Source: Edaphochlamys debaryana
Taxonomy: Eukaryota; Chlorophyta; Chlorophyceae; Chlamydomonadales
Direction of reading: 5' to 3'
DNA length: 64,000 nucleotides
NCBI GenBank assembly: GCA_016858145.1
Contig: JAEHOE010000014.1
Coordinates: 1,054,001-1,118,000 of the forward strand
Below the pieces are notes generated by a model, which saw only the letters and a program-made list of their open reading frames with translations, made no database searches and had not been told where the DNA came from. The position numbers were made by a program, and so were the translations under genes. Positions 24,168 through 34,985 of this stretch are shown in pieces. Positions within the stretch are counted from its first letter, which is position 1. The number at the start of each line of letters is the position of its first letter.

Positions 24168-26344
24168 TGTCACGCCTCCTTCTCGCTGCGGTAAGGAGCG
24201 GGGGGTTGGATGGAGGGGGGACCATCGGCGGGCGCGGCCCGTGCGTGTCCCACATCCAACCCTAAACCCCCCTCCTCTCCCTCCCCCTCCCCTCCTCTCC
24301 TCCCCACCCTCCTTCCCCCCCGCAGCAAGCAGGGCTTTGAGACCATCATGATGAACTGCAACCCCGAGACCGTGTCGACCGACTACGACACCTCGACCCG
24401 CCTCTACTTCGAGCCCATCACGGGTGGGGGGGGGGGGGGGGCTTGGGAGGGGTGGGGGGGCCTGTGTGGGAGAGAGTGGAGCGGCGGCGGGAAAGGGGGA
24501 GTGCGGAGCTCTCTGGGAGATAGTGCAGCGGCCGGGTGGAATGGGCGAATGGCCCTGTTCACCTGTCAAGTGTCACGAAACGCTCCTGAACCCTTTTCTC
24601 TCCTCCCCTCCCCCCACCCCCAGTCGAGGATGTGCTCAACGTCATTGAGGCGGAGCGCCCCGAGGGCATCATCGTGCAGGTGGGGGGAAGAGGGGGGGGT
24701 GTAGGGGGAGGAGGGGGAAACGTGTGTGTATGGGTGCGCAGCAGGGGGGGCTAGCCCGGGCTTGGAGCGCCCCGAGGGCATCATCGTGCAGGTGGGGGGA
24801 AGAGGGGGAGACGTCGTGTGTGTGTATTTTTGGAGGGGGGGGACGGGGGGCGAACGAGGGCAACAGAGCCAGCGGGGGCGATGTGGGCAGAGATATCGGA
24901 GCTCGTCATGTGCAGCTGCCCACACCCCTCCCCCCCTCCCCCCTCCCCCCATCCTCTCCTCTCCCCCCAGTTCGGCGGCCAGACCCCCCTCAAGATCGCC
25001 ATGGACCTGGACCGGGCGCTCAAGGCCAACCCCATCCCCGCGGCCTCGGGTGAGGGGGGAAAAGCGGGGGAAAACGGGGGGGGCCGTGTGTGTGTTTTGC
25101 GGGGGGCTACGTGGGGGCCGGGCGGCACGGCGATGGGCCGCCTCCTTCTGCCCTCTCCTTCGGCCCCCCATCCCCCCCCACCACCACCCCCAAGGCAACG
25201 GCAACGTGCGCGTGTGGGGCACCTCGCCCGAGTCCATCGACATTGCCGAGGACCGCGACCGCTGGATGGAGCTGCTCACCAAGCTGGACATCCGCCAGCC
25301 GGCGGGAGGCAGCGCCAGGTGTGTCTGGGGGGGGAGCTGGGGGGGGACAAAGATATGGAAAGCAGCTGGGCATCAGGCAGCCGGGGGAGGCAGCGATGCG
25401 TTAGTTTGGAGGAAGGGGATGCCGCGGGAGGCAGTGGGGGGTTGAGGGCAGCTGGTATGCGAGCGGAGGACCGTGTGGAGGCGACGGGACAAGGGGAATG
25501 GGAGGACAGTGCGGCCTCACGGCATACACCGGGGAGTGAGACCTGCGAGGGGTCCCATCGAGAGGTCCCATGGAGGTCGCTCAACCGCGCTCCCCTCCCC
25601 CCTCCCCCCCTCTCCCCCCCCTGTCAGGTCGGAGGAGGAGGCCTTCAAGAAGGCCAACGGCCTGGGGTACCCCGTCATGATCCGCCCGTCGTACGTGCTG
25701 GGCGGCCGGGCCATGGAGATCCTGTACAACAACGACGACCTGAAGCGGTGAGGGGGGCATGGAGGAGGGGAGGCGGGTCAGGGCGTGGCACTGGGGGTGG
25801 GGGCGGCCTGCAAGGGGAGGAGAGCACCGAGCACAGCAGGGCCCGGCTGGCTGGTTTGCTGCTCTTAACCCTCCCTCACGCCGCTGTATCTCACGGCCCC
25901 CCACCCCCCCACCCCCCCAGCTACGTGACCTTCGCCGTGGAGGTGGACCCCGAGCGCCCCGTGCTCATTGACAAGTACCTGGACCGTGCGGTGGAGCTGG
26001 ACGTGGACGCGCTGTGCGACGTGGAGGTGGGGGGGAAGAGGGGGGGAAGCGTGTGTGTTTCGTGTCAGGCGGGGGCGGGGTGTGGAGCTCGACGTGGACG
26101 CGCTGTGGTGGGATGTGGAGGTGGGGGGGGGAAAGGGAACAGGAGGGGGCGAGGCGGACGACAGCAGGTGGCGACAGGGCGGGTTGGTGGGTTTCGTGCT
26201 CGTCGGGAGACCATGCCTATGGCGGGTGGCTACCTAGCTCACACACCCCTCCCCCCTCCCCACCTCCCCACCTGCCACCCCCCCCTCTCCCGACCCCCCC
26301 AAAGGGCAACGTGACCATTGCCGGCATCATGGAGCACATTGAGC

Positions 26345-26376
<32 letters not shown>

Positions 26377-29342
26377 TCGCTGCCCACCCAGTCCATCCCC
26401 GCCAACGTGCTGGACACCATCCGGTGAGGGGCTGGGGGGGGGGTGCATGTGGCCAAGGAGGGAAGGGGGGTTGGAGAGGAGGAAGGGGACGTGGTTGCGC
26501 TGGCGTTAGAAAGGCGGGGGTGCGAGTGCTGCTCACGGGTGTGTGTGCGGGGAGGGGGGCACGACACCGCTGTCTTGGTGTTCTGGCCCCCAACCCCTTG
26601 CTCATATCTCTTCCCGGCCCCCCTGCACCTGCACCTGCACCTGCCCCCCCCTGTCAGGGCCTGGACGGTGTCGATCGCCAAGGAGCTCAAGGTGGTTGGC
26701 CTGATCAACATCCAGTTTGCGATCCAGGACGACACGCCGTACATCATTGAGGCCAACCCCCGCGCCTCGCGGTGAGGGGCCCGCACTCATCGAGGATTGT
26801 GCTAGCGCTCGCTGTCTGCATGTGCCGCCCGGGGCAGTTGCCTCGCCATGTGACAACCCCACTCGGCAGCCCCACCCGTCCCCTGAACCCGGATCTTGAT
26901 CTTGATCCCCCCCTTACCTCCTTCCCCCCCCCCCCCAGCACGGTGCCCTTCGTGGCCAAGGCCGTGGGCCACCCCATCGCCAAGTACGCATCGCTGCTCA
27001 TGAGCGGTGAGGCGGTTAGTGGTTGGCGGTTGGCAGTTGGCAGTTGGAGGCGGGTAAGGGGGCGGGTGACGTGCAGCTGGTCGGCTCGCTCCTCCGCCTG
27101 TCACTCACTCTCCTACCCTCCTTCCCCCCTCTCCCTCCCCCCTCCCCCATCCTCCCTCTCTCCCCCTCCCCCTCTTGTCTTACAGGCAAGACGCTCAAGG
27201 AGATCAACTTCACGGAGGAGCCCATTCCCTCGCACGTGGCCGTCAAGGAGGTGGTGCTGCCCTTCGCCAAGTTCCCGGGTGAGGGGGGGGGGAGATGGGG
27301 AGGGGAGCAGCAGGGGATGGGGGTGAAGGGGTAGAACGGTGCCGGCACACGGCGGTGGAGGGGGGAGCGGTAGATGGGGGGAAGCGGAGGAGCGGGAGGT
27401 GAGGCTTGGGGAGGTGGGACTAGGGGCCTCGGCGTGGTTCCTTACGCTCCCTCTCCACCCCTCCCCCAACCACCCACCCCCCCAAACACAGGCGCCGACA
27501 CGCTGCTGGGCCCCGAGATGCGCTCCACGGGTGAGGTCATGGGCATCGACAAGGACTTCGCGGCGGCGTTCGCCAAGGCGCAGGTGCGTGCGGGGAGAAA
27601 GGGGGGGGGGGTTGAGGGGGGCGTGTGAGGCGGAGGGCTCTGGGAGGGGGGCAAGAGGGGTGGCTGGGAGGGGGGAGCAGGGGAGCTTCAGCACGGGGGT
27701 GCCGCGGCCTCCCAGCAGGGAGCCTAGAGCGCCTCCCCCTCCCTCAACCCGGAGCTCCTCCCGCCTTGGTTTGCTCGGCGGTATGTACCTATCCATGCAA
27801 GGTTTCCCTGGCGTCGGCGCGATCCCCATCAGCAACAAACACCCTCCCCCCCCCACCCCACGCCATCCCCAGATCGCCGCCGGCCAGCGCCTGCCCAAGA
27901 CCGGCAAGGTCTTCCTGTCCATGGCCGACAAGTACAAGCCCGACATCATCAACATCGCCCGGGACCTGGGCAACCTGGGCTTTGGGCTGGTGGCCACCAG
28001 TGAGTTGGGGGGGCTAAAGGGAGGGAGAGGGGGTGAAAGGGGAGGAGATGGGGGGGGCCTGAGGGGAGGAGATGGGGGGCCTGAGGAGGGGAGGCTGTGG
28101 AGGCGGCTTCGAGGGCGCTGACCTGGAGGCGGAGGCAGGGCTAGAGGCTGCAGAGCCAGCACGCGCATCGCGATCTTGACCTCTCGTCCTCCGTCCCCCT
28201 CCCCCCTCCCACAGCCGGAACGGCCATGGCCTTGCGCGCCGCGGGCGTGCCCTGCGAGTCGGTGTTCAAGATCCAGGAGGGCCGCCCCAACCCCATGGAT
28301 CTCATGAAGAACGGCGAGATCACGCTCGTCATGATGACCAGCACGTGAGCGCCGTACGGCATCCGGATCCTGCTGGGTGCTGCGGTATAGCGCGCTCAAG
28401 CCAACCCAAACCAGCTCATCCCGCTCGCACCTGCTTGCCCAAACCCCTCCCCCGGTTCCCCCCTCATCTAACCCCCCCCCTCCCCTTTCCCCCCCCCCAG
28501 CGGCGACGAGGCCGACCTCCGCGACGGCAAGGAGCTCCGCCGCACCGCCCTGTCCCAGTCCATCCCCATCGTGACCACGGTGGCGGGCGCCAAGGCCACC
28601 ACGGCCGCGCTCCGGGCCATCCGCGCGGGGCCGCTGGTGCAGATCCCGCTGCAGGTGGGGACCTGGGGAGGAGAGGGGAGGAGGGGAGAAGAAGAGAAGA
28701 GGATGGAGAGCAGGGACGGGGGCAGGGGAGGAAGGGGGCTCGGTCAGTCCGGATTGCGGGAGAGGAAGGCTGCTCTGCTCTGCTTTGCGCCCCGTGCGCG
28801 GCGCATCTTTGTGTAAGCACCCCCCAGACGCTGCTGCTTTACCTCCCCCCTTCCCCCCTCCCCCTCCCCCCCCCTGTCAGGACTTCTTCCCCGACTACTT
28901 CGACGACTCCCTCGAGTGAGCGCCGGGCCCTGAGGGAGGGGGGGGGAGACGGGAGACGTGGGGCCCTTCCGGGTCCTTTGGGGGCCGTGAGGGGGGGGAG
29001 CGCAGTGCAGACGGGGGAAAGGGACCCCATGGGGTTGGAGGGCCAGGCCCCTGATCCTTTGGGGGGGCAGGGGGGAGCCCGTTTCGGTCGAGGAAGCCAT
29101 TGACCAGTCAGCCTTTTCACAAAGGGAACGGTCAACGCAACAAGCAGCAAGTGAAGCAGTCCCGCCCACGTTACCAGCAGCAGATGGAGCAGAGGGAAGG
29201 GTGGGGGGCTCAGGGGCCCCTCGGCGAGGCGGTTGTCGGTTGTAAGCGGTGGTTTATTGCGACCACGCCCTCGGTCCTAACTCCTCCCTTCCTTCCACTC
29301 CCCCCCTCTTCCCCCCCCCCCAGCCTCATGCTGAAGTCGTAA
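16622..29342 (+). CDS. Carbamoyl-phosphate synthase large subunit, plastid-type
   Basis: Makes carbamoyl phosphate from bicarbonate, ATP and ammonia passed from the small subunit, for arginine and pyrimidine synthesis. 1170 aa from 36 exons. Residues 1 to about 60 are basic, Ala-rich and acid-poor, like an algal chloroplast transit peptide; the enzyme starts at about [21 protein letters not shown]-half ATP-grasp: [47 protein letters not shown]-half: [54 protein letters not shown]. The C-terminal MGS-like allosteric domain begins near [14 protein letters not shown]. Exons: 16622-16903, 16966-17012, 17080-17119, 17223-17309, 17406-17477, 18074-18200, 18446-18618, 18823-18870, 19074-19149, 20088-20140, 20549-20635, 21319-21384, 21536-21598, 22327-22426, 22587-22720, 22995-23075, 23252-23310, 23480-23616, 23780-23894, 24059-24190, 24326-24423, 24624-24679, 24971-25049, 25195-25318, 25628-25747, 25921-26026, 26305-26423, 26658-26771, 26939-27006, 27186-27278, 27492-27583, 27873-27999, 28215-28344, 28501-28654, 28881-28915, 29324-29342. 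The last intron replaces an early DSLE stop with DSLDLMLKS. Confidence 0.95.
18267..18290 (+). repeat. Echo of CPS exon-6 end and donor
   Basis: Repeats GCGCCAAGTCGGGTGAGCGG of the exon-6/intron-6 junction (about 18187-18210) with a C-to-T change, roughly 80 bp into the intron. Confidence 0.8.
19243..19293 (+). repeat. Echo of CPS exon-9 end and donor (51 bp, identical)
   Basis: A perfect 51-bp copy of 19109-19159, covering codons for [13 protein letters not shown], the GGTGAG donor and the following G-run, placed 134 bp downstream within intron 9. It offers a second identical 5' splice site. Its use would add 134 nt and shift the frame. Confidence 0.93.
21705..21730 (+). repeat. Echo of CPS exon-13 end and donor
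   Basis: A 26-bp exact copy of 21580-21605 (codons GYTLDQ plus GTGCGGG), 125 bp downstream. A third, degraded copy (GGTTACGTTCTGGACCAGGC) is at 21840-21859. Confidence 0.9.
23382..23430. repeat. Sequence shared by two CPS introns, copy 1
   Basis: About 48 bp at roughly 87% identity to 27780-27827 in another intron of the same gene. Forward translation of both gives [13 protein letters not shown]; the reverse strand gives GIAPTPG.PC...YIP. It does not resemble either flanking exon, so it is not an exon echo. Confidence 0.8.
24764..24808 (+). repeat. Echo of CPS exon-22 end and donor (45 bp, identical)
   Basis: Exact copy of 24652-24696 (codons ERPEGIIVQ plus donor and the first intron bases GTGGGGGGAAGAGG), 112 bp downstream in intron 22. 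Confidence 0.92.
25364..25400 (+). repeat. Degenerate echo of CPS exon-24 end
   Basis: Resembles 25282-25318 (codons [12 protein letters not shown]) at an offset of 82 bp with several substitutions. The donor itself has decayed in the copy. Confidence 0.65.
26082..26128 (+). repeat. Echo of CPS exon-26 end and donor
   Basis: Repeats the [12 protein letters not shown] codons and GTGGGGG donor of 25991-26033 with a few substitutions and a small insertion, about 91 bp downstream in intron 26. Confidence 0.8.
27780..27827. repeat. Sequence shared by two CPS introns, copy 2
   Basis: Partner of 23382-23430. Both copies lie in the 3' half of their intron, 50-100 bp before the acceptor. Confidence 0.8.
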
Positions 29343-30310
29343 GCGCGCGTGTTTTGACACGCTGGCACGTGCGTTGGCAGCGGAGGAGGCGGCGGGGCGA
29401 TGCGGGGAGTCGGACCCGCGGCCCCGCTCCTCCAGAGGGCGGCGACGCTGGGCGCAGGGGAAGGGGCCGGACCCTCCCACACACGCGGAGGCGTGCGGGG
29501 GGCGGCCGCTGCCGCGCCGCCCGGCTGCGAAAGTGCCGGGCGCGCCTAGCACGGCCGCACAGCTGTAGTAGCAGGAGGAAAGACGGCGGAACGCGCTGCC
29601 GGAACCTCGCTTCCTCGCGTAAGGGGCAGGCCGGCGGAGCGTTGGAAGCGTTGCTTGAGAGGGGCGTCAGCGGCGCTGAAGAGCTCGCCGTGTGTACGGG
29701 TTGCGTGTACGGCTGTACGGCGCTCCACGTGGGCGGTGGGTTTTACGTAACGTCCACTTGTTGTGCGACGGTTGGCCGTGAGGAGTATGGGGGCGCGCGG
29801 GTTGGGGCGCGTCCGCGTGCCTTTATGAATGCAAACAGCGGGCGGTGGGGAGGGGGAAGTTCGCGGATTGGGAACGTTAGGGGGGTTTGGGGGCGGGTGT
29901 CGGGTTTCTTGTATCACCGCACGGCGGTGTGGGCGCACACCAGATGTACGTACGGGAGAGAGGATGAGCAGAGATCCGTATTACGGCAGAGATCTCGGGG
30001 GGCCCAGAGATTGGTGACGAGGGGCAGGCGGGAGTGATCGACTCACAGCTTTCGGGAAGGGGCGTCCGCGGCGGTTGCGCCCGCATTGGGCGACAGGCTG
30101 GGTAGCGGAGGCGGTTGGCGTTGGCACACGCACAGGCGTTCTCCTTGTAACGCCATTGGCTGAACGTTTGTGTCCCTTTGTCAAGGAGCCCCCAGCCTGG
30201 CAGCCGTGGCAGGGCCTGGCGGCGGCAGAACCGCACCCGCCGCCATGCCTCTGTTCCTGATGCTGAGTCTCAAGGTTCAACGCCCCCCCTCACCAGGAGG
30301 GCTTCGTTGT
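29343..30310. other. 3' UTR of the CPS gene and downstream spacer
   Basis: No coding sequence is supported. 29343 to about 30170 is the likely 3' UTR, given the TGTAA at 30146-30150. The stretch is less C-rich than the introns. 29690-29760 has a run of GTACGG-type words. Confidence 0.5.
30146..30150 (+). terminator. Putative polyadenylation signal (TGTAA)
   Basis: TGTAA is the usual poly(A) signal of chlamydomonadalean nuclear genes. This one lies about 800 bp after the CPS stop and is the first one found downstream. Confidence 0.6.
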
Positions 30311-30450
30311 GCTGCCTGGTAAGGTGACGCCGCATTAGGCTCGCAAGAGCAGGGCTGCGGATAGTTGCCGACTAGTGCAATCGTTGCATTTGCTGGCCTT
30401 GCTTTTCGCGTAACTCGTCTCCCGTGTCTCCTTTCCCTCACCAGGAGGGA
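30311..30450. repeat. Direct repeat block 1, copy A
   Basis: About 140 bp matching 31996-32135: GCCTGGTAAGGTGAC, a GCTCGCAAGAGC hairpin, then TTGCTTTTCGCGTAAC and CGTCTCCCGTGTCTCC. Reverse-strand translations of both copies keep a peptide like NAT.ALVG.P.PCSCEP, suggesting descent from a dispersed transposon or SINE-like family. It is part of a larger segmental duplication. Confidence 0.8.
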
Positions 30451-30739
30451 GGGAGGGAGGGAAAAATGCCCCTGCCCCTCACCCCAGCCGGGCTCCGAAT
30501 CCCCATTGAGCCCCGCACCTCCATGCGCACTTCCCGAGACCCGAGACGTCCACCCCACTGGCAATATCATCGGCACTAGGCACACGCTATAAGCTGAACC
30601 GTACACGGACTAAACACCGCGGTGCACTTGAATTGCGAGGTTGGGAACAGCGCAACGCAAGCGGACGAAAGAACGCAAGGCATCTAGAATAACGCGGAGT
30701 ACAGCAGAGGCCAAGCTTGGGAGAGCCAGCAAAGTGGCA

Positions 30740-31045
30740 TTTCACGGCAAGTACCGCCTCGGCGACACCCCGCGGAACCACGCGCTAGCTGCTCGATTGG
30801 CATTTAGGTCAGTTATCATCATCCGACGGTGCCATATCAGCGTCAAGCCGCATACAATGTGTCGTGCAATGCCGGAATCGCGTTGGCAAGGGGCTCGGGC
30901 GCTCCGCTTATACTCTCGAGCAGCTAGCAATTAAGAACAGAAAATCATATGGAAGCGCCTGTTCCTCATCGCTAGCTCCCGGCCTTCCAGCCAACCGTCC
31001 ACACGAACACAGCGCGCCGCCCCGGTCCGCCCTCACACGCCCTTA
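30740..31045. repeat. Direct repeat block 2, copy A (5' flank of the duplicated gene)
   Basis: Matches 32405-32715, strongest over TACAATGTGTCGTGCAATGC through GCTCGGGC, CTCTCGAGCAGCTAGCAA and CCAACCGTCCACACGAACAC. In both copies it precedes an ATGCCTGGCGGCTACTGGGG start, so it probably contains the promoter and 5' UTR. Confidence 0.8.
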
Positions 31046-31307
31046 CTTTGCTGCCTTCGCCTCTTCGCTCCGACCCGCCCCTGCGTACTGAGGTAGGTCC
31101 TGCCCTGTCTGTCCTAACTGCGCGGCGAAGTACTTCCCTGACCTCACGCTGCCTTCAACCTCCAGCTCAGTGAGTCGCGCCATGCCGCCTGCCCGGGTGC
31201 CCCTGCTCGCAAATCCCCAAACTCACACCACTCGACTGCCGCGGTGCCGCCCCAGGCACGCTGGGCCCTTCAGCGCCAAGCAGCTGACTCCTGACTGATT
31301 ACGGTAC

Positions 31308-31432
31308 ATGCCTGGCGGCTACTGGGGCGGCAACCGTTGCGGTGTGTGATGGAGCGGGCGGCGACGGAGCGGCTGCGCTCGCACCGCCGGTGGCGCAAGG
31401 GGGAATGTGGAGGCCGCAAGAGAGGGCCTCGG
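31308..31432 (+). pseudogene. Gutted copy of the six-helix membrane-protein gene
   Basis: Begins with the same ATGCCTGGCGGCTACTGGGG as the intact gene at 33398, then after a few codons reaches a stop (MPGGYWGGNRCGV). It jumps directly to sequence matching the intact gene's C-terminal region at about 34815-34895 (GAGCGGGCGGCGACGGAGCG and GGGGGAATGTGGAGGCCGCA). About 1.4 kb of the gene, including all membrane helices, is missing. It is a deletion pseudogene left after segmental duplication. Confidence 0.82.
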
Positions 31433-31995
31433 ACAGTGCGGAGGCGGCCTAGCTGGCCTAGCATATGCGATGGCTGACAGAGCAAGAGCGAAAGGGGAGG
31501 TAGGCGGGTGAGCGGAGGAGGTAGGAGGAAGGGGGAGCGGATGAGTGTGTGTGTGGGCACACCCACTGTACGCAGTTTGGATGGGACGAACCCTAGGGAA
31601 GGGGAGTTAATGGGCATACTCTCGTCTACTCTCGTCTATCGCCCCCCAGACCGGGTCGCACACTGCCAGTGGGCCCTGATGTTGTCGCAGAGCCCTGCGG
31701 CGTCTGGCGGGCGCTTCCCTGTCTGACGGCAAGGAACGCTTCCAGTGGCCGGGCGAGGCCGCCCCGCGGGTGCCCCGGGACCCTCCCCACGCGGAACACG
31801 CCCTACGCCCCCCCCCCGGACCCGAGCACTACTCCCGGGTGGGTCTGTATGATGATGCTGGGCGGGTCCGGGACTGTAGCGAGCCGCCGGAGACGCTGCG
31901 CGCCAGACCCGCACGCTCAGGTAACCTGCCCCAGGTAACTCGTGGGCGGGTGGGAGGCTTCGGACGGCTTCGGGCGGTTTTGGAAGGCTTCGACT
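31433..31995. other. Spacer between the two duplicated units; no gene seen
   Basis: Contains open frames on both strands but no recognisable domain. The sequence is not visibly repeated elsewhere in the window. Confidence 0.4.
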
Positions 31996-32135
31996 TGCCG
32001 CCTGGTAAGGTGACACCGCTCTCGGCTCGCAAGAGCAGGGATGCGGGTGGTCGCCGACCAGTGCACTTGTTGCATTGCTGGCCTTGCTTTTCGCGTAACT
32101 TGTCTCCCGTGTCTCCTTTCCCCCGGACCCGACGA
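31996..32135. repeat. Direct repeat block 1, copy B
   Basis: Partner of 30311-30450, about 1.69 kb downstream in the same orientation. Confidence 0.8.
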
Positions 32136-32404
32136 GGCCATGCGTGCAGTACCGCCGAGTACCAGTACAGCGCATCGCCGTTGCGTCGCCCGGTTTGACC
32201 TCCATCTCCTTAAGTATACCACCGGCCTTCCGTCGCTTCACAAGCTGTCAATCGGTCGCCTCCGCGCAGGACCCTTGGTGCAGAATTGACCCCATGATAT
32301 GCATAGAAAGGCGCCCCAGCGCTCACCACATCCGTATAATACCAGAAACTGTGATATCATAGCTTGTAGCAACACTCGGAGCTCCACAGCGGCTGTGTGG
32401 CGTC

Positions 32405-32715
32405 CTGGCAATTCACGGCAGGTACCTCCGAAACCGCGCGGACCCACTCGCTAGCGGTGTATTTTGAAGTGATAGTAGCGTGGGAGCATTAGATAGTGCC
32501 CAAGCCGCGTACAATGTGTCGTGCAATGCCGGAATCGCGTTGGCCAGGGGCTCGGGCTCTCCGTTTAAACTCTCGAGCAGCTAGCAACTAAGGACAGTAT
32601 ATTATTTGGAAGCGCGTGGTCCTCATCGCTCGCTCCCGGCGCCCAGCCAACCGTCCACACGAACACAGCGCCCGCCCCGTCTGCCAAGCTCCTGCCTCCC
32701 CTGCACTCTTATCTG
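32405..32715. repeat. Direct repeat block 2, copy B (probable promoter/5' UTR of the intact gene)
   Basis: Partner of 30740-31045. Between it and the ATG at 33398 lie about 680 bp not found in copy A, which may be an insertion here or a deletion there. CCCCAGCAGGTAGGCC at about 32720 resembles a splice donor context and could mark a 5'-UTR intron. Confidence 0.7.
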
Positions 32716-33397
32716 CCTGCCCCAGCAGGTAGGCCCGACCCTGTTTCCTGGGACACGAAGCACAAAGGCAACGCAGTACCGGTACATGCCAGGTACGGTC
32801 CTGTCCTGTGCTGTGTGCGCCGCGTTTAGGAATGACGCGTTACAGGGTTGCGGCCAGCGGGCAGACGAGCTGCCGGCCCCGCATAAGGGGGAGAGAGTCA
32901 ACTCCCCCCGACCCCAGGCGTTCCCTAAGGGATCGTCCACTACCGAGTCTCCACCTACTCCAACCAAGCCAAAGAATTGAGACACCCGGCCCACGCGGGG
33001 CACGGGGAAAGAATCAGCAGGCCGAAGCCGAGTCCAGGGCCAGAGCCCCGCCATGTCCACAGCACGTCCGCACCACCTAATCCAAGCTCCAAAGTTCCAC
33101 TACCGCCAGACAGACCACCTACTCGCAGCACAGGACCGGGGGGCGCACAGCCAGGCGCAAACCCCCACGAGAAGCGGGCAGCCGAAGCTCCCGAAAGAGG
33201 CGGGCCGGGGAGAGCACAGCTCCCACGGCCAAGAGTCGGGCCCCATGGGCCAAGCCAGAACCGTCTGTAATGCGCCAATCCTTGCGTTTAGCCGCGTGCC
33301 CCAACGCGTGTGACCCCACAACACAACCCCGATCGGTACCCACCGAGTGCCCCAGCTGCCCCAGGCATAGAAACCTCGAGCACCACGCGGTTGACTG

Positions 33398-34985
33398 ATG
33401 CCTGGCGGCTACTGGGGCTGCTCCACCCGACCAAACCGGGCCGTGTGGGCGCTCTTCTTCCTCGTGGAGGCAGTGGCCATGGCCATCCTAGGCGTCGGCA
33501 TAGGTTACAGGGAGCTCGATAGCAGAGGGCAGAAGTGCTATCAAGCTAACCTTCCTGGAGGCTTAGCTAGCACAGTGCATTGCTTACTGGCCTACTCCGA
33601 CGCTCTCATAATCTCTGGGACGCTGGGCATGGCGGCCGGGCTGTTGGCGGTTGTGGCATCGGTCCTCCTGGCCCGCCGCCAACGCAACCGCCTGCAGCAG
33701 GCTCTGGGCTTACTAAGCTCTCCAAACGGCAACTGTACGGCGGGCACGGCGCCGCCGCAGTCCTTGGGCGCGAGGGCCTGCAGCCGGGGAGACAGCCCTC
33801 TGCGAGTCGCATCCGCCGACGACAGCCCTACCCAAGCCCGTGGGGACCCTTGCCGTCAGCGCGGGCCATACGTGGTCGCTCATCAGGAGGGGGACTTGGA
33901 GGAGCAGTGTGGCTGCGGTGACGAGCAGGGGAGCTGCGATGCGAGGCGGTTGGCCTGGCTTGCCCTCGCCGCCACCACAGCGGCCGCCTTCTGCGCCCTG
34001 TGTTTGGGCGTCACCGTACGCGTCGTCACGCTACTGGACGGGGACGAGGTAAGGGGGCGTTTACATGTGCACCTCGGTTCGTGCTGGGTTTGTGTGAGCC
34101 CCGGGGGGTTCGGGAAAACCCTATTCGCAGGCGCCGTTCTGGCACGCCCGAACCCCGACGAACCCCCTCACATGTGAACACTCCCTAAGCGAGGTGCATG
34201 GGGAACATTCAGGCCTCGATCTAATCTTACCCAAGTATCTGCCTGGATGAACCGAACCCAACTCAAACCCACCCCGCCCTCCTTTGCTCTGGGGCTCCTT
34301 GCCTTCTGTGCAGGAAGGGTTCTGGAAAATCGAGCGTGAGGGCCCTGGTGTTGGCGTGGTCCTCTTGGCGCCGCTGGGGGCCGCATTGGTCCTGGCCGGG
34401 GCCGGGCTCCTCGCCTACTTCCCCGCCTGCGCACCGGACCCGGCGGCCTGGCGCCACGTGCCGTACTACTGGGGCTGCTGTACAAGCGGCAACGTCAAGG
34501 CCTGGCTGTTACTCACCCTGACAAGTGTGACCGGTGTGGCGCTTGTGACCTTTGCGGGCTGCGTGGGTGCAGCGCATTCAGGCGCAAGCATCGTCATAGG
34601 GCCCATCCTGTTAGTCATAGCGGGGGTAGTACTGCTGATCTGGTTTGCGGGGTGCTCCCGGCCGCAACCCGGGGTGCCCGTGGATGGCCGCTGCTGCATC
34701 TGCTGCTGTGGGGACTGTGTGGTACCCGTAGTGACGCCTGAGGGGCCCAGCCCGCGCCAGTCGGGGGACGGTACGGACTGTGTCATTGGGGTGGCGGCGG
34801 CGTCCGCTGGCGTGTGGGAAGCGGGCGGCGACGGAGCGGCTGCACTCACGCCGCCGGTGGCGCAGGGGGGAATGTGGAGGCCGCAAGAGAGGGCCTTCAC
34901 AATTGGGTGCACGGCACACGCTGCAAGGGAGAGCAGAGGCGCAGGAGGCCCTGAGCATGTGAGGTGGCGGACTGAGCAAGACTGA
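33398..34985 (+). CDS. Cys-rich polytopic membrane protein of unknown function, intact duplicate
   Basis: I do not recognise this family. Two exons, 33398-34048 and 34314-34985, join as ...LDGDE/EGFWKIE... to give 440 aa. Six hydrophobic stretches are visible: about residues 13-38, 67-95, 182-210, 230-252, 282-305 and 312-332. The N-terminus has GGYWGCST and the second half has YYWGCCTSG directly before another helix, so the protein may be an internal duplication of a three-helix unit. A Cys cluster (CCICCCGDC) follows the last helix, then a Gly/Ala-rich tail. The start is the ATG shared with the pseudogene copy. The intron holds only GTAAGG/TGTGCAG signals and no echo. It lies convergent to the ZMYND10-like gene. 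Confidence 0.72.

Noticed and set aside
31636..32241. 201-codon minus-strand frame containing PCSCEPRAVSPYQAAS
   Set aside because: The phrase recurs in the paired block at 30311-30450 with broken frames, so it looks like a dispersed-repeat relic and not a gene.
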